A stretch of DNA of 64,000 bases from Flavobacterium plurextorum (GTDB taxonomy: Bacteria; Bacteroidota; Bacteroidia; Flavobacteriales; Flavobacteriaceae). Location of the stretch: the NCBI RefSeq assembly GCF_002217395.1, contig NZ_MUHD01000021.1, positions 62,001 through 126,000 on the forward strand, in the 5' to 3' direction. The position numbers and the translations under genes are program-made. The notes beneath the pieces are model-generated. The model was given only the letters and a program-made list of their open reading frames with translations. It had not been told where the DNA came from and did not search any database. Position 1 is the stretch's first letter; each line of letters starts with the position of its first letter. Positions 25,008-33,991 of this stretch are shown piece by piece.

Positions 25008-26096
25008 ATGACAAAGTATAAATTCATACTAAGCGGAGGAGGAACAGGAGGACATATTTATCCTGCAATTGCGATTGCAAATGAATTAAAATTACAATTT
25101 CCTGATGCTGAATTTCTTTTTGTTGGTGCCAAAGATAAAATGGAGATGCAAAAAGTACCGCAAGCAGGTTATGAAATAAAAGGTCTTTGGATTGCTGGTT
25201 TACAAAGAAAGTTAACATTGCAAAACATGATGTTTCCTTTAAAATTGGCTTCAAGTTTATTGGAGTCAAGACGAATTATTAAAAAGTTCAAGCCAAATGT
25301 AGTTATTGGAACTGGCGGTTTTGCCAGCGGTCCATTGTTACAGGCAGCTGGTTCAGCAGGGATTCCGACAGTGATTCAGGAACAAAATTCTTTTCCTGGA
25401 ATTACGAATAAATTGTTGAGCAAAAAAGCAAATGCAATTTGCGTAGCATATCAAAACTTAGAAAGATTTTTTCCAAAAGAGAAAATTGTTTTGACAGGAA
25501 ATCCAGTTCGTCAGGATCTAATTGACATTGAAAGTAAGCGTGATGAAGCGATTGCATTTTATGGTTTAGATCCGAATAAAAAAACATTGTTGGTTCTAGG
25601 TGGAAGTTTAGGTGCTCGAAGAATCAATCAGTTAATTGAAAAAGAATTACCAAACTTTCTTTCGCAAGATGTTCAGGTAATCTGGCAGTGTGGGAAGTTA
25701 TATTTTGAAGAATATAAAAAATACAATCAACCAGGTGTGAAAGTGGTTGATTTCATTGAAAGAATGGATTTTGTGTATGCTGCTGCAGATGTTATTATTT
25801 CAAGAGCAGGAGCATCATCAGTGTCAGAATTATGTATTGTTGGAAAGCCGGTAATTTTTATTCCGTCACCGAATGTAGCTGAGGATCATCAAACTAAAAA
25901 TGCGCAAGCTATTGTAGAGGCTAAAGGTGCAATTTTGTTGAAAGAATCTGAATTGGATAATGAGTTTAGCATTGTTTTTGAAGCGCTGCTGAAAGATGAA
26001 GGAAAACAAAAACAATTGAGTGCAAATATTAAAAAATTGGCAATGCCAAAAGCGACAAAAGATATTGTTGCTGAAATTGTCAAGTTAATTAAATAG
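25008..26096 (+). CDS. murG: UDP-GlcNAc:lipid I N-acetylglucosaminyltransferase MurG
   Basis: Makes lipid II from lipid I at the inner face of the membrane. The N-terminal glycine-rich loop [12 protein letters not shown] (residues ~9-20), [11 protein letters not shown], and the donor-site region with [11 protein letters not shown] and [14 protein letters not shown] are intact. 362 residues, normal. It is in the same direction and 35 bases after ftsW. Confidence 0.95.
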   Translation: MTKYKFILSGGGTGGHIYPAIAIANELKLQFPDAEFLFVGAKDKMEMQKVPQAGYEIKGLWIAGLQRKLTLQNMMFPLKLASSLLESRRIIKKFKPNVVIGTGGFASGPLLQAAGSAGIPTVIQEQNSFPGITNKLLSKKANAICVAYQNLERFFPKEKIVLTGNPVRQDLIDIESKRDEAIAFYGLDPNKKTLLVLGGSLGARRINQLIEKELPNFLSQDVQVIWQCGKLYFEEYKKYNQPGVKVVDFIERMDFVYAAADVIISRAGASSVSELCIVGKPVIFIPSPNVAEDHQTKNAQAIVEAKGAILLKESELDNEFSIVFEALLKDEGKQKQLSANIKKLAMPKATKDIVAEIVKLIK

Positions 26097-26108
26097 TAAA
26101 CAGGATTA

Positions 26109-26300
26109 ATGAATTATATTTTAATTATTCTTTTTGTGTTCGTTGTTTTAATTGGTTTAGGTTATTATTATGATTTTAAAAAAGATAAGAAATATTTTCA
26201 AAAATCAATAAGTGATATTGTGTTCCTACTGCTAATTATAGTGGGTATTTATATTCTTTCAGAGTTGAGGGATAAAGTGTTGGAATGTTTTTATAAATAA
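26109..26300 (+). CDS. Small membrane protein between murG and murC
   Basis: A 63-codon frame with two hydrophobic stretches (residues 2-18 and ~36-51) separated by a Lys-rich loop (DFKKDKKYFQKS). It fits tightly in the operon: 12 bases after murG and 8 before murC. I do not recognise a family and the standard dcw set lacks it. It could be a real two-helix membrane peptide or a lineage-specific insertion. The tight spacing is the only support for translation. Confidence 0.55.
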   Translation: MNYILIILFVFVVLIGLGYYYDFKKDKKYFQKSISDIVFLLLIIVGIYILSELRDKVLECFYK

Positions 26301-26308
26301 AAAAAGAA

Positions 26309-27658
26309 ATGAATTTAAATCAAATACAAAACGTTTATTTTATTGGTATTGGAGGCATCGGAATGAGTGCCCTGGCCCGCTATTTCAAATATATTGGGAA
26401 ACAGGTTTCTGGTTACGATAAAACGCCGTCAATGCTTACAAGTGAATTGATTGAAAGCGGTATAGATATTCATTTTGAAGATAATATTAATTTAATTCCA
26501 ACAAATTATCATGTAGAAAATACATTGGTAATTTTTACGCCTGCGGTTCCTAAATCACATTCGGAGTGGAATTATTTTATAGAAAGAAATTACGAAATTA
26601 AAAAGCGTGCCGAGGTTTTAGGAATCATTACCAAAGACACTTTTAGTTTTGCGGTTGCAGGAACACACGGTAAAACAACAACGTCTAGTATTTTGGGACA
26701 TATTCTATATGAAAGCGGTGCTGATGTAACGGCTTTTGTGGGGGGAATTGTAGAGAATTACAACTCTAACTTAATCGGAACAGGAAAAACAGTTACTGTT
26801 GTTGAAGCAGACGAATTTGATCGTTCGTTTTTGCATTTGCACCCAAATATTGCCTGCATAACCTCAATGGATGCAGATCATTTGGATATTTATGGAACAA
26901 GTGAAGCTATTGAAGCTTCGTTTGTAGAATTTGCAGCGAAAGTAGAAGACAAGAATAATCTGTTTATCACAAAAGAATTACCTCTTGAAGGAGTTCAATG
27001 TGCGATAAATGAAGATGCAGTATATAAGGCGTATAATGTTAGAATCGAAGATGGAGCTTATGTTTTTGATGTGCAGACGCCATCGGAAATAATGAAAGAT
27101 CTTCATTTTGGACTGCCTGGTAAACATAATTTAATGAATGGGTTAATGGCTATTGCGATGGCAAAAACTTATGGCACCCCGACCAGTGCTATCGCAAAAG
27201 CCATTGCTTCATTTAACGGAATCAGAAGACGTTTTTCTTATCAGATCAAATCGGATAAGTTGGTTTATATAGATGATTATGCACATCATCCAACTGAAAT
27301 AAATGCTGTTCATCAGGCGGTTAGAGAATTGTATCCAGGACGAAAAGTTTTGGCGATTTTTCAGCCTCATTTGTTTAGCAGAACAAAAGATTTTGTTGAC
27401 GGATTTGCTGCAAGTCTTTCTCAGTTTGACGAAGTGTTTTTAATGGATATTTATCCAGCACGTGAATTACCGATGGAAGGAGTTACATCGCAATGGCTTT
27501 TAAGTAAAATGACGAATTCGAACAAAAAAATTGTTGCAAAAAATGATTTATTAGCGGAAATCAAAGCCAGTGATGCGCCAATAATTGTAACAATAGGAGC
27601 TGGAGATGTTGGAGAGATGGTGCCGTCAATCAAAAAAATGCTGTATGAAAATATTTAA
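26309..27658 (+). CDS. murC: UDP-MurNAc:L-alanine ligase MurC
   Basis: Adds the first stem-peptide residue to UDP-MurNAc. The N-terminal GIGGIGMSALA nucleotide-binding loop is at ~11-21. The ATP motif VAGTHGKTTTSS (~112-123), the MDADHLDIY motif, and YIDDYAHHPTEI are present. 449 residues. It overlaps ftsQ by 14 bases. Confidence 0.95.
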   Translation: MNLNQIQNVYFIGIGGIGMSALARYFKYIGKQVSGYDKTPSMLTSELIESGIDIHFEDNINLIPTNYHVENTLVIFTPAVPKSHSEWNYFIERNYEIKKRAEVLGIITKDTFSFAVAGTHGKTTTSSILGHILYESGADVTAFVGGIVENYNSNLIGTGKTVTVVEADEFDRSFLHLHPNIACITSMDADHLDIYGTSEAIEASFVEFAAKVEDKNNLFITKELPLEGVQCAINEDAVYKAYNVRIEDGAYVFDVQTPSEIMKDLHFGLPGKHNLMNGLMAIAMAKTYGTPTSAIAKAIASFNGIRRRFSYQIKSDKLVYIDDYAHHPTEINAVHQAVRELYPGRKVLAIFQPHLFSRTKDFVDGFAASLSQFDEVFLMDIYPARELPMEGVTSQWLLSKMTNSNKKIVAKNDLLAEIKASDAPIIVTIGAGDVGEMVPSIKKMLYENI

Positions 27659-28367
27659 TTGGACAAATATTCGATTAATACTAATTTTTGGGTTGGTGCT
27701 TTTTTTATATTCTTTCGCACAACACCGAAATGGAGATCGAAAATTGAAGAAATCTATGGTTGTTTTTGTAGGAGAAAATACGCTTTTTGTGAAGCCGGAA
27801 ACGGTTAATAAATTGTTGATAGAAAATAAAAGAGACGCTTCCAGTATTAGAAAAGATGAGTTAGATTTGAATAAGATTGAAAAAAACCTTGATACGCAAG
27901 ACATGATTGAAAAGTCGAATGTTTTTGTAAGTATCGATGGTATTCTAAAAGCGGTAGTAAAACAGAAGACACCCATAGCGCGAGTTTATGATGGTGATCA
28001 GTCTTTTTATATTGACTATGAGGGTGATAAAATGCCTTTGTCAGACAATTTTACGGCTAGAGTTCCTCTTGTTTCAGGGGCAATAAATGAAAAAAATAAC
28101 GAAGATTTAGCTGCTTTATTTCGCACAATTTATGACGATGCGTTTTTAAAAAAAAACATCATTGCAATAGAAATTATGCCGAATGGCAGCCTAAAAATGT
28201 TTAATAGAAATTATAATTACTTCATCGATTTTGGCAGAATGATGAATGTTGATAAAAAATTTAAAAACTATAAAGCCTTTTTTCAAAAAGCGGTTTTGGA
28301 TAGTTCGTTATATAAATACAATAAAATTGACCTTAGGTTTACGGAACAAGTAGTTTGCACAAAATAA
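27645..28367 (+). CDS. ftsQ: Cell division protein FtsQ
   Basis: A bitopic division protein with one N-terminal membrane helix (residues ~6-23, IRLILIFGLVLFLYSFA), a region consistent with a POTRA domain, and a periplasmic beta domain. Identification rests on its topology and position between murC and ftsA, plus YKAFFQKAVLDSSLYKYNKIDLRF near the C-terminus. The open frame extends upstream to 27606, but the ATG at 27645 (MKIFNWTN) is preferred because it gives a normal cytoplasmic tail. Length about 240. Confidence 0.88.
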   Translation: MKIFNWTNIRLILIFGLVLFLYSFAQHRNGDRKLKKSMVVFVGENTLFVKPETVNKLLIENKRDASSIRKDELDLNKIEKNLDTQDMIEKSNVFVSIDGILKAVVKQKTPIARVYDGDQSFYIDYEGDKMPLSDNFTARVPLVSGAINEKNNEDLAALFRTIYDDAFLKKNIIAIEIMPNGSLKMFNRNYNYFIDFGRMMNVDKKFKNYKAFFQKAVLDSSLYKYNKIDLRFTEQVVCTK

Positions 28368-28373
28368 TAGAAA

Positions 28374-29780
28374 ATGGAAAAAGATAACATTGCAGTAGGT
28401 CTAGATATTGGAACGACAAAGATAGTTGCCATGATAGGCAAGAAAAATGAGTATGGGAAGCTTGAAATTTTAGGTATCGGGAAATCTAAAAGTTTAGGAG
28501 TTGCGAGAGGAGTTGTAAACAACATTACGCAAACTATTCAATCAATTCAGCAGGCTATACTTGAAGCAGAAAACAATTCAGGTTATAAAATAAAAGATGT
28601 TGTTGTGGGTATCGCCGGACAGCACATCAGAAGTATTCAGCATACAGATTACATCAGCCGTAATAATCCAGAAGAGGTAATTGGAGAGAAAGATATTCAG
28701 CTTTTGATTGATCAGGTAAATAAATTGGCGATGCTGCCAGGTGAAGAAATTATTCACGTTTTACCACAGGAGTTTAAAATTGACGGACAATCTGAAATTA
28801 AAGAGCCAATTGGAATGTATGGCGGAAGATTAGAATCTAGTTTTCACGTTGTAGTTGGTCAAGCATCTTCAATTAGAAATGTGGGACGTTGTATTCAAAG
28901 TTCAGGAATCGAATTGTCTGGATTAACATTAGAGCCATTAGCTTCAGCAGATGCGGTTTTAAGTCAAGAAGAAAAAGAAGCTGGTGTTGCATTAATTGAC
29001 ATTGGAGGCGGAACAACAGACTTGGCTATTTTTAAAGACGGAATTATTCGCCACACAGCAGTAATCCCTTTTGGTGGAAATGTAATTACAGACGACATTA
29101 AAGAAGGTTGTTCGATTATCGAAAAACAAGCAGAGCTTTTAAAAATAAAATTCGGATCAGCTTGGCCGGGAGAAAATAAAGACAATGAAATTGTTTCTAT
29201 TCCAGGTTTAAGAGGCAGAGAACCAAAAGAGATTTCGCTTAAAAACTTATCTAAAATTATTCATGCACGTGTTGTGGAAATTGTAGAACAGGTTTTTGCA
29301 GAAATCAAAGCTTACGGACACGAAGATCCTCGTAAAAAGTTAATTGCAGGAATTGTTCTTACTGGAGGCGGTGCTCAATTAAAGCATATTAAACAATTAG
29401 TAGAATATATTACTGGAATGGATACCAGAATAGGATATCCAAACGAGCATTTAGCTGGAAATTCAAGCGAAGAAATTTCAAGTCCATTGTTTGCAACAGC
29501 TGTTGGTTTAGTGATGAACAGTATTGAAAACAGCACACAAAGTGCCGTTAGAATGGAAATTGTAAACGAACAGCCAAAAGTAGTTTACAGAAATGTTCCT
29601 CCGCCAGTGCAGCGATACGAAGTAGAAGAAAATTACGTTGAAAGAGTAGAAACTATCGAAGATACTCGAGAAACAGTAAGCAGAGTTGAAAAACCTGAAT
29701 CTACAGAAACAAAAATAAGAAGATCATTTTTTGATAGATATGTCGATAAAATCAAAGATTTTTTAGACAACGCAGAATAA
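28374..29780 (+). CDS. ftsA: Cell division protein FtsA
   Basis: Actin-like ATPase that tethers FtsZ to the membrane. The phosphate-1 loop VGLDIGTTKIVAMIG (residues ~8-22), the 1C domain, and IDIGGGTTDLAIF and VLTGGGAQLKHI motifs are present. The C-terminus ends in an amphipathic helix (SFFDRYVDKIKDFLDN) that would bind the membrane. A poorly conserved linker rich in Glu/Val lies before it. 468 residues, in line with Bacteroidetes FtsA. Confidence 0.95.
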   Translation: MEKDNIAVGLDIGTTKIVAMIGKKNEYGKLEILGIGKSKSLGVARGVVNNITQTIQSIQQAILEAENNSGYKIKDVVVGIAGQHIRSIQHTDYISRNNPEEVIGEKDIQLLIDQVNKLAMLPGEEIIHVLPQEFKIDGQSEIKEPIGMYGGRLESSFHVVVGQASSIRNVGRCIQSSGIELSGLTLEPLASADAVLSQEEKEAGVALIDIGGGTTDLAIFKDGIIRHTAVIPFGGNVITDDIKEGCSIIEKQAELLKIKFGSAWPGENKDNEIVSIPGLRGREPKEISLKNLSKIIHARVVEIVEQVFAEIKAYGHEDPRKKLIAGIVLTGGGAQLKHIKQLVEYITGMDTRIGYPNEHLAGNSSEEISSPLFATAVGLVMNSIENSTQSAVRMEIVNEQPKVVYRNVPPPVQRYEVEENYVERVETIEDTRETVSRVEKPESTETKIRRSFFDRYVDKIKDFLDNAE

Positions 29781-29857
29781 TAAAAGAAAAGGATTACTCT
29801 TTGCCCCAAGCCAAGAAGTAAAAAATGTATTAAATAAGAATTTCAAAAACCAAAAAG

Positions 29858-31846
29858 ATGATGAGCAACTCAGAATTTGGAAGTATTTCATTTGATTTAC
29901 CAAAAAACCAATCAAATGTTATCAAAGTAATAGGTGTAGGTGGAGGTGGTAGTAATGCCATTAATCACATGTTTAAACAAGGTATTAAAGGCGTTGATTT
30001 CATCGTTTGTAATACCGATTCACAAGCGCTGCAAAACAGTTCAGTGCCTAACAAAATTCAGTTAGGTATGAATTTAACAGAAGGTCTTGGAGCAGGTGCA
30101 AATCCTGATGTAGGACAGCAGTCTGCTATTGAAAGTATTGCCGATATCGAAAAAGTATTGGATCGTGGTACTAAAATGGTATTTATCACTGCAGGTATGG
30201 GTGGTGGTACTGGTACAGGTGCTGCTCCAGTAATCGCGCAATTAGCAAAAGAAAGAGAAATCCTTACCGTAGGTATCGTGACAATTCCGTTTCAATTTGA
30301 AGGGAAAGTACGTCAGGAACAAGCGCTTTTAGGAATCGAAAAATTACGTAAACAAGTTGACTCTTTAATCGTAATTAATAATAATAAATTAAGAGAAGTT
30401 TACGGAAACCTTGGTTTCAAAGCAGGATTCTCTAAAGCCGATGAAGTTTTAGCAACTGCCTCTAGAGGTATTGCCGAAGTAATTACGCATCACTATACTC
30501 AAAATATCGATTTACGTGATGCTAAAACAGTTTTAGCAAACAGCGGAACCGCTATAATGGGTTCGTCTGTAGCAGAAGGTGAAAATAGAGCTAAAGATGC
30601 GATTATATCAGCATTAGATTCACCATTATTAAATGACAATAAAATTACAGGTGCCAAAAACGTATTGTTGCTTATCGTTTCTGGATCTAATGAGATAACG
30701 CTTGACGAAATTGGAGAAATCAATGATCACATTCAAGCAGAAGCGGGGTATAACGCTAATATTATCATGGGAGTTGGTGAAGACGAAACTCTTGGTGAAG
30801 CTATTGCGGTAACTATTATTGCTACTGGTTTTGATGTGGAACAACAAAATGAAATCGTTAATACAGAGCCTAAAAAAATAATTCATACGTTAGAAGATGA
30901 GCAAAGAAGTGTTCATAATTTAACAAATAAAACGCTTGCTTCTTTTGATTTGAATGCAGATACACCTATTGCAAAATCAGAGGAAAAAGTTATTTTTGAT
31001 TTAATGGACGATACGGATACGGTTGCTCCCGTAAATGAAATTCCAGCTGCTCCTGTAACAACGCCAACAATTAATCAAGAAGAATTGGTGGTAATGTCTG
31101 AGTTTATTAAAAACCTAGACGTAACTTTTGAAATTGTTTCGCCAATTACAGATATTGATTTCAAAATTTCAACGCCTGCAGCAGAAATTGTTCAAGAAGT
31201 TAAACCAGTACAACAAAGAACATTTGAGAAAGAAGAACAAACGACTTTTTCTTTTGATCTTCCTCTTTTTAGATCAGAGCCTGAAGTTAAAAGAGAACCG
31301 GTTGCTGAACAAGAATCAAAAATTATGTTTGAGTTGAGTAATGAAACTCGCAACATTAAAGTAAATGATCCTGTACAATTTGTGCCGGTAACTGAACTTT
31401 CAGATAAAGGTGTGATAAAATATTCTTTAGAAGAATATATGGAAGTTGAGAATGACTTAATGTCTTCAAAACCTGCTGAAAAAGTGATCGAAGATGTAGT
31501 TCCAGAAGAGCTGAACATTACTTTGAAACCAAGAGTAGATTTTGCAACAGAAGCAGATTATTCAACAACTTCAGAAGTTTCTCCAATGGAATTAACAATT
31601 GAAGAAACATTACGTTTAAGAGCTGAAGAAAGAAGAAAGAAACTAAAAGAGTTTAATTATAAATTTCATAATAATGTTTCTAGAATTGATGAGTTGGAAA
31701 AAGAACCAGCTTACAAAAGATTAGGAATTGATTTATCAAATACGCAATCTAACAATACAAATTCTAGAATTTCAGTTGGAACAGATAGTAATAATGATCT
31801 TCAATTGCGTTCAAATAATTCATTTTTGCACGACAACGTAGATTAA
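29858..31846 (+). CDS. ftsZ: Cell division protein FtsZ with long C-terminal extension
   Basis: Tubulin-like GTPase forming the Z-ring. The N-terminal GTPase region holds IGVGGGGSNAI and the tubulin signature GGGTGTGAAP. The globular core ends near residue 320 and is followed by a ~340-residue tail, much longer than in E. coli. The tail is acidic and low in conservation until a basic/acidic terminal segment (ETLRLRAEERRKKLKEFNYK, AYKRLGIDLSN), a Bacteroidetes-type ending probably used for partner binding. Two adjacent ATGs occur (29858 and 29861). A terminator follows. Confidence 0.95.
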   Translation: MMSNSEFGSISFDLPKNQSNVIKVIGVGGGGSNAINHMFKQGIKGVDFIVCNTDSQALQNSSVPNKIQLGMNLTEGLGAGANPDVGQQSAIESIADIEKVLDRGTKMVFITAGMGGGTGTGAAPVIAQLAKEREILTVGIVTIPFQFEGKVRQEQALLGIEKLRKQVDSLIVINNNKLREVYGNLGFKAGFSKADEVLATASRGIAEVITHHYTQNIDLRDAKTVLANSGTAIMGSSVAEGENRAKDAIISALDSPLLNDNKITGAKNVLLLIVSGSNEITLDEIGEINDHIQAEAGYNANIIMGVGEDETLGEAIAVTIIATGFDVEQQNEIVNTEPKKIIHTLEDEQRSVHNLTNKTLASFDLNADTPIAKSEEKVIFDLMDDTDTVAPVNEIPAAPVTTPTINQEELVVMSEFIKNLDVTFEIVSPITDIDFKISTPAAEIVQEVKPVQQRTFEKEEQTTFSFDLPLFRSEPEVKREPVAEQESKIMFELSNETRNIKVNDPVQFVPVTELSDKGVIKYSLEEYMEVENDLMSSKPAEKVIEDVVPEELNITLKPRVDFATEADYSTTSEVSPMELTIEETLRLRAEERRKKLKEFNYKFHNNVSRIDELEKEPAYKRLGIDLSNTQSNNTNSRISVGTDSNNDLQLRSNNSFLHDNVD

Positions 31847-31868
31847 TTTTACAATCATAATATTAGGG

Positions 31869-31908
31869 TAACCCGAAAATTGGATTTAATTTTCGGGTTA
31901 TTTTTTTT
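31869..31908 (+). terminator. Terminator at the end of the dcw cluster
   Basis: TAACCCGAAAATT pairs with AATTTTCGGGTTA, followed by eight T. It closes the mraZ-ftsZ cluster. Confidence 0.9.
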
Positions 31909-31964
31909 ATCTTCGCACAGAATTTAGAAATTTGACTTTTAAATAGTACTTTTAAAATAATATT

Positions 31965-32050
31965 GTCACCCTGAGCGTAGTCGAAGGGCTTCTTGTTGGA
32001 AAGAGCTTCGACTAAGTTTATCCTGAGCGAGGACGAAGGACTCAGCCTGA
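31965..32050. repeat. Dispersed CTGAGCG...CGAAGG repeat (REP-like)
   Basis: Two units share the CTGAGCG and CGAAGG words: CACCCTGAGCGTAGTCGAAG (31968-31987) and a unit starting ATCCTGAGCGAGGACGAAGG. AGTCGAAG (31979) and CTTCGACT (32005) are inverted, giving a hairpin. A third related unit is at 49396-49416. Such CTGAGCG elements are common intergenic repeats in this phylum. No coding potential. Confidence 0.75.
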
Positions 32051-32134
32051 CAAACTACAGTATTAGGTTAATAAAAATTCCAAATTAATATATCAATTAA
32101 TAGGCATTTTGCTTATTTTAAATAAAACATAAAC

Positions 32135-32584
32135 ATGAGTTTACAAACACAAATCATGGACGAGATAAAAACGGCCATGAAAGCAAAAGATACTGTAGCA
32201 CTAGAATCATTAAGAGCTATTAAATCGGAGTTATTGTTAGCTTCGACAGCTTCAGGATCTAAAGAAGATTTGTCAGAAGATGAAGAAATTAAATTACTTC
32301 AAAGATTAGTAAAAACTCGTAAAGAGAGCGCTAGAATTTTTACAGAGCAGAATCGTCCTGATTTAGCTGAGCCAGAATTAGCTCAAGTTGCAGTAATCGA
32401 GAAGTTTTTACCTGCGCAGTTAAGCGAAGAAGAAGTGGAAGCTGTGGTTGCAAAAATTATCGCTGAAACTGGAGCTTCAGGAATTGCTTCAATGGGTAAA
32501 GTTATGGGATTAGCATCTGCTCAATTAGGCGGAACTGCTGAAGGAAAAACCATCTCTGCAATTGTAAAGAAACTTTTAGTTTAA
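32135..32584 (+). CDS. GatB/YqeY-domain protein
   Basis: A 149-residue YqeY-type protein, related to the tail domain of the amidotransferase subunit GatB that contacts tRNA. Characteristic segments are MDEIKTAMKAKDTVALESLR near the start, IKLLQRLVKTRKESA and GSKEDLS, and the C-terminal GKVMGLASAQLGGTAEGKTI. Length matches the stand-alone family. The exact function is not established. It is a monocistronic unit upstream of tRNA-Arg, separated from it by a 19-base-pair hairpin. Confidence 0.9.
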   Translation: MSLQTQIMDEIKTAMKAKDTVALESLRAIKSELLLASTASGSKEDLSEDEEIKLLQRLVKTRKESARIFTEQNRPDLAEPELAQVAVIEKFLPAQLSEEEVEAVVAKIIAETGASGIASMGKVMGLASAQLGGTAEGKTISAIVKKLLV

Positions 32585-32599
32585 ATAATTTTAGACTTC

Positions 32600-32646
32600 A
32601 GAATGTAGATTTTAGATTGCAATCAGTAATCTAAAATCTACATTCT
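32600..32646. repeat. Perfect 19-base-pair inverted repeat
   Basis: AGAATGTAGATTTTAGATT (32600-32618) is exactly complementary to 32628-32646 across a 9-base loop. It lies between the yqeY-like gene and tRNA-Arg. It lacks a clean T tract, so it may be a dispersed palindrome that also acts as a terminator. Confidence 0.85.
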
Positions 32647-32663
32647 AAAATCATAAATCAATC

Positions 32664-32737
32664 GACCGCGTAGTTCAACTGGATAGAATATCAGATTTCG
32701 GCTCTGAGGGTTGGGGGTTCGAACCCCTCCGCGGTCA
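32664..32737 (+). tRNA. tRNA-Arg (anticodon TCG)
   Basis: A complete cloverleaf. Acceptor GACCGCG pairs with CGCGGTC, the D arm GTTC...GAA(T) follows, and the anticodon stem is TCAGA/TCTGA with loop TTTCGGC (anticodon TCG, reading CGN). The T arm has loop TTCGAAC. The discriminator is A (32737) and CCA is not encoded. A terminator follows after 11 bases. The 3' end appears to have been duplicated downstream (see 33992-34148). Confidence 0.93.
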
Positions 32738-32748
32738 CTAAAAAAATG

Positions 32749-32784
32749 AAAGCCTGCAAAGTGTATATTTTGCAGGCTTTTTTT
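32749..32784 (+). terminator. Terminator of tRNA-Arg
   Basis: AAAGCCTGCAAA pairs with TTTGCAGGCTTT, followed by a run of T. A diverged copy with the same outer stem AAAGCCTG/CAGGCTTT is at 34033-34068. Confidence 0.9.
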
Positions 32785-32842
32785 GGTTCGAAAATTATTA
32801 TCTAAAATTTTATTTTTTTTGAAATATCAGTATTTACGGCAA

Positions 32843-32863
32843 ATTTTGGTTCGAACTCCGTCA
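32843..32863 (+). repeat. 21-base direct repeat resembling a tRNA T-arm, copy 1
   Basis: It contains TTTTGGTTCGAACTCCGTCA, which looks like the 3' part of a tRNA (GGTTCGAA of the T arm plus an acceptor-like tail). An identical 21-mer is at 34128-34148, 1285 bases away, on the other side of the 321-codon gene. Confidence 0.85.
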
Positions 32864-32900
32864 AGTCTCTAAATTTATGGAGTAACTTTTTATTTGCATA

Positions 32901-33866
32901 TTGAAAATAAAGTTATTAAGTTCACTTTGTCAAATAACCTTAAACATCTTGAAACAAGAAGTAATAAAAAATATATCGACGGAAAGCGGTGAAAATGAAT
33001 TTCAAATCCGTCTGCTTAAAAATGATGGAGTTGGACTTTTGACAACTAAAAGTGAACAAAACTATCTTATCCTTGACAGTTTAGACTTCTGGTATGACTT
33101 AATACAAAGCGAGTATCCAAAAAAGAAAAAATGCAGTTGTAAAAGCGAGTGGTTTAAGGTTGCATTTAATTATATACCAAGACTCGGAACGGAAGATTTT
33201 AGGGAAATACTAATTGTAACAACTTGCGTTCTTTGCAATAAAATTTCTAAACCAATGTCAATAGACATTGATTATTCTCCAACTGAAGAATTGATTGAAA
33301 ATCCCATTACTTTTTGTCCGAAGCCAAAGATTAAATATAAGTTCCAAGAATTGACAAGTTATTGGTCAGGGGACAACTTAAAAGATTTTTTGAAGTTTAT
33401 TTTTAGCGATTTAAATCTTAATGTTTATTGTTGGTTTTCTCAACATCCAGAAAATAAAAGAAGATTTGAAAAAGTATCATTTGAAAAAGCAATTCAAATT
33501 ATTACAGTCAATCACAAATACTTAAACTTCTATTTTTCTAAAAAGGAATTAGAAACCTCGAACTATACAAAGTTGATTGACGATAATGGGATATATTTAA
33601 AAGAAGGGATTTGGAGAAGAGATGAAATTATTCAATTAACCGCTCCCTACGTAATTATGGGTTATGGTCTTTTGTATTATATAAATTTCTGTAATCAGTA
33701 TCTTGACAAAGGAAATGTAAAAGATAAGTCTGATCAGTTTGAAGCAATAACGAATCAGCTTAAAAATTGGCTTAAAGAAAATTATGTAACCAAAAGAGGG
33801 AAAAATTGCTTTGATGGCCAAGAAGCATATGAAAAACTTATGGCAAAGAAAAATGCAAAAAGATAA
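32901..33866 (+). CDS. Hypothetical accessory protein inserted beside tRNA-Arg
   Basis: An open frame of 321 codons that I do not recognise. It is soluble-looking, with two short Cys pairs (CSCK near residue 83 and CVLCN near 112) that could form a zinc knuckle. A GYGLLYYINFCNQYL segment in the C-terminal third may be an amphipathic helix, and the tail is basic (KLMAKKNAKR). The frame opens with TTG at 32901; a second TTG at 32949 fits better with a near-consensus promoter (TTG at 32901, TCACTTTG at 32922-32929, 18-base spacing). It lies between the two copies of the tRNA-derived module, so it was probably acquired. Function unknown. Confidence 0.65.
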   Translation: MKIKLLSSLCQITLNILKQEVIKNISTESGENEFQIRLLKNDGVGLLTTKSEQNYLILDSLDFWYDLIQSEYPKKKKCSCKSEWFKVAFNYIPRLGTEDFREILIVTTCVLCNKISKPMSIDIDYSPTEELIENPITFCPKPKIKYKFQELTSYWSGDNLKDFLKFIFSDLNLNVYCWFSQHPENKRRFEKVSFEKAIQIITVNHKYLNFYFSKKELETSNYTKLIDDNGIYLKEGIWRRDEIIQLTAPYVIMGYGLLYYINFCNQYLDKGNVKDKSDQFEAITNQLKNWLKENYVTKRGKNCFDGQEAYEKLMAKKNAKR

Positions 33867-33991
33867 AAATTACTGCTAAGTAATTCATAAACCTCGGGGC
33901 GAAATTTACAAAGTTTAGACTAGGCACGACTTCTATATGATAAGTCAATGGAATTAGAAGTTGTCATTTAAAATCTTTAAATCTTCTAACA

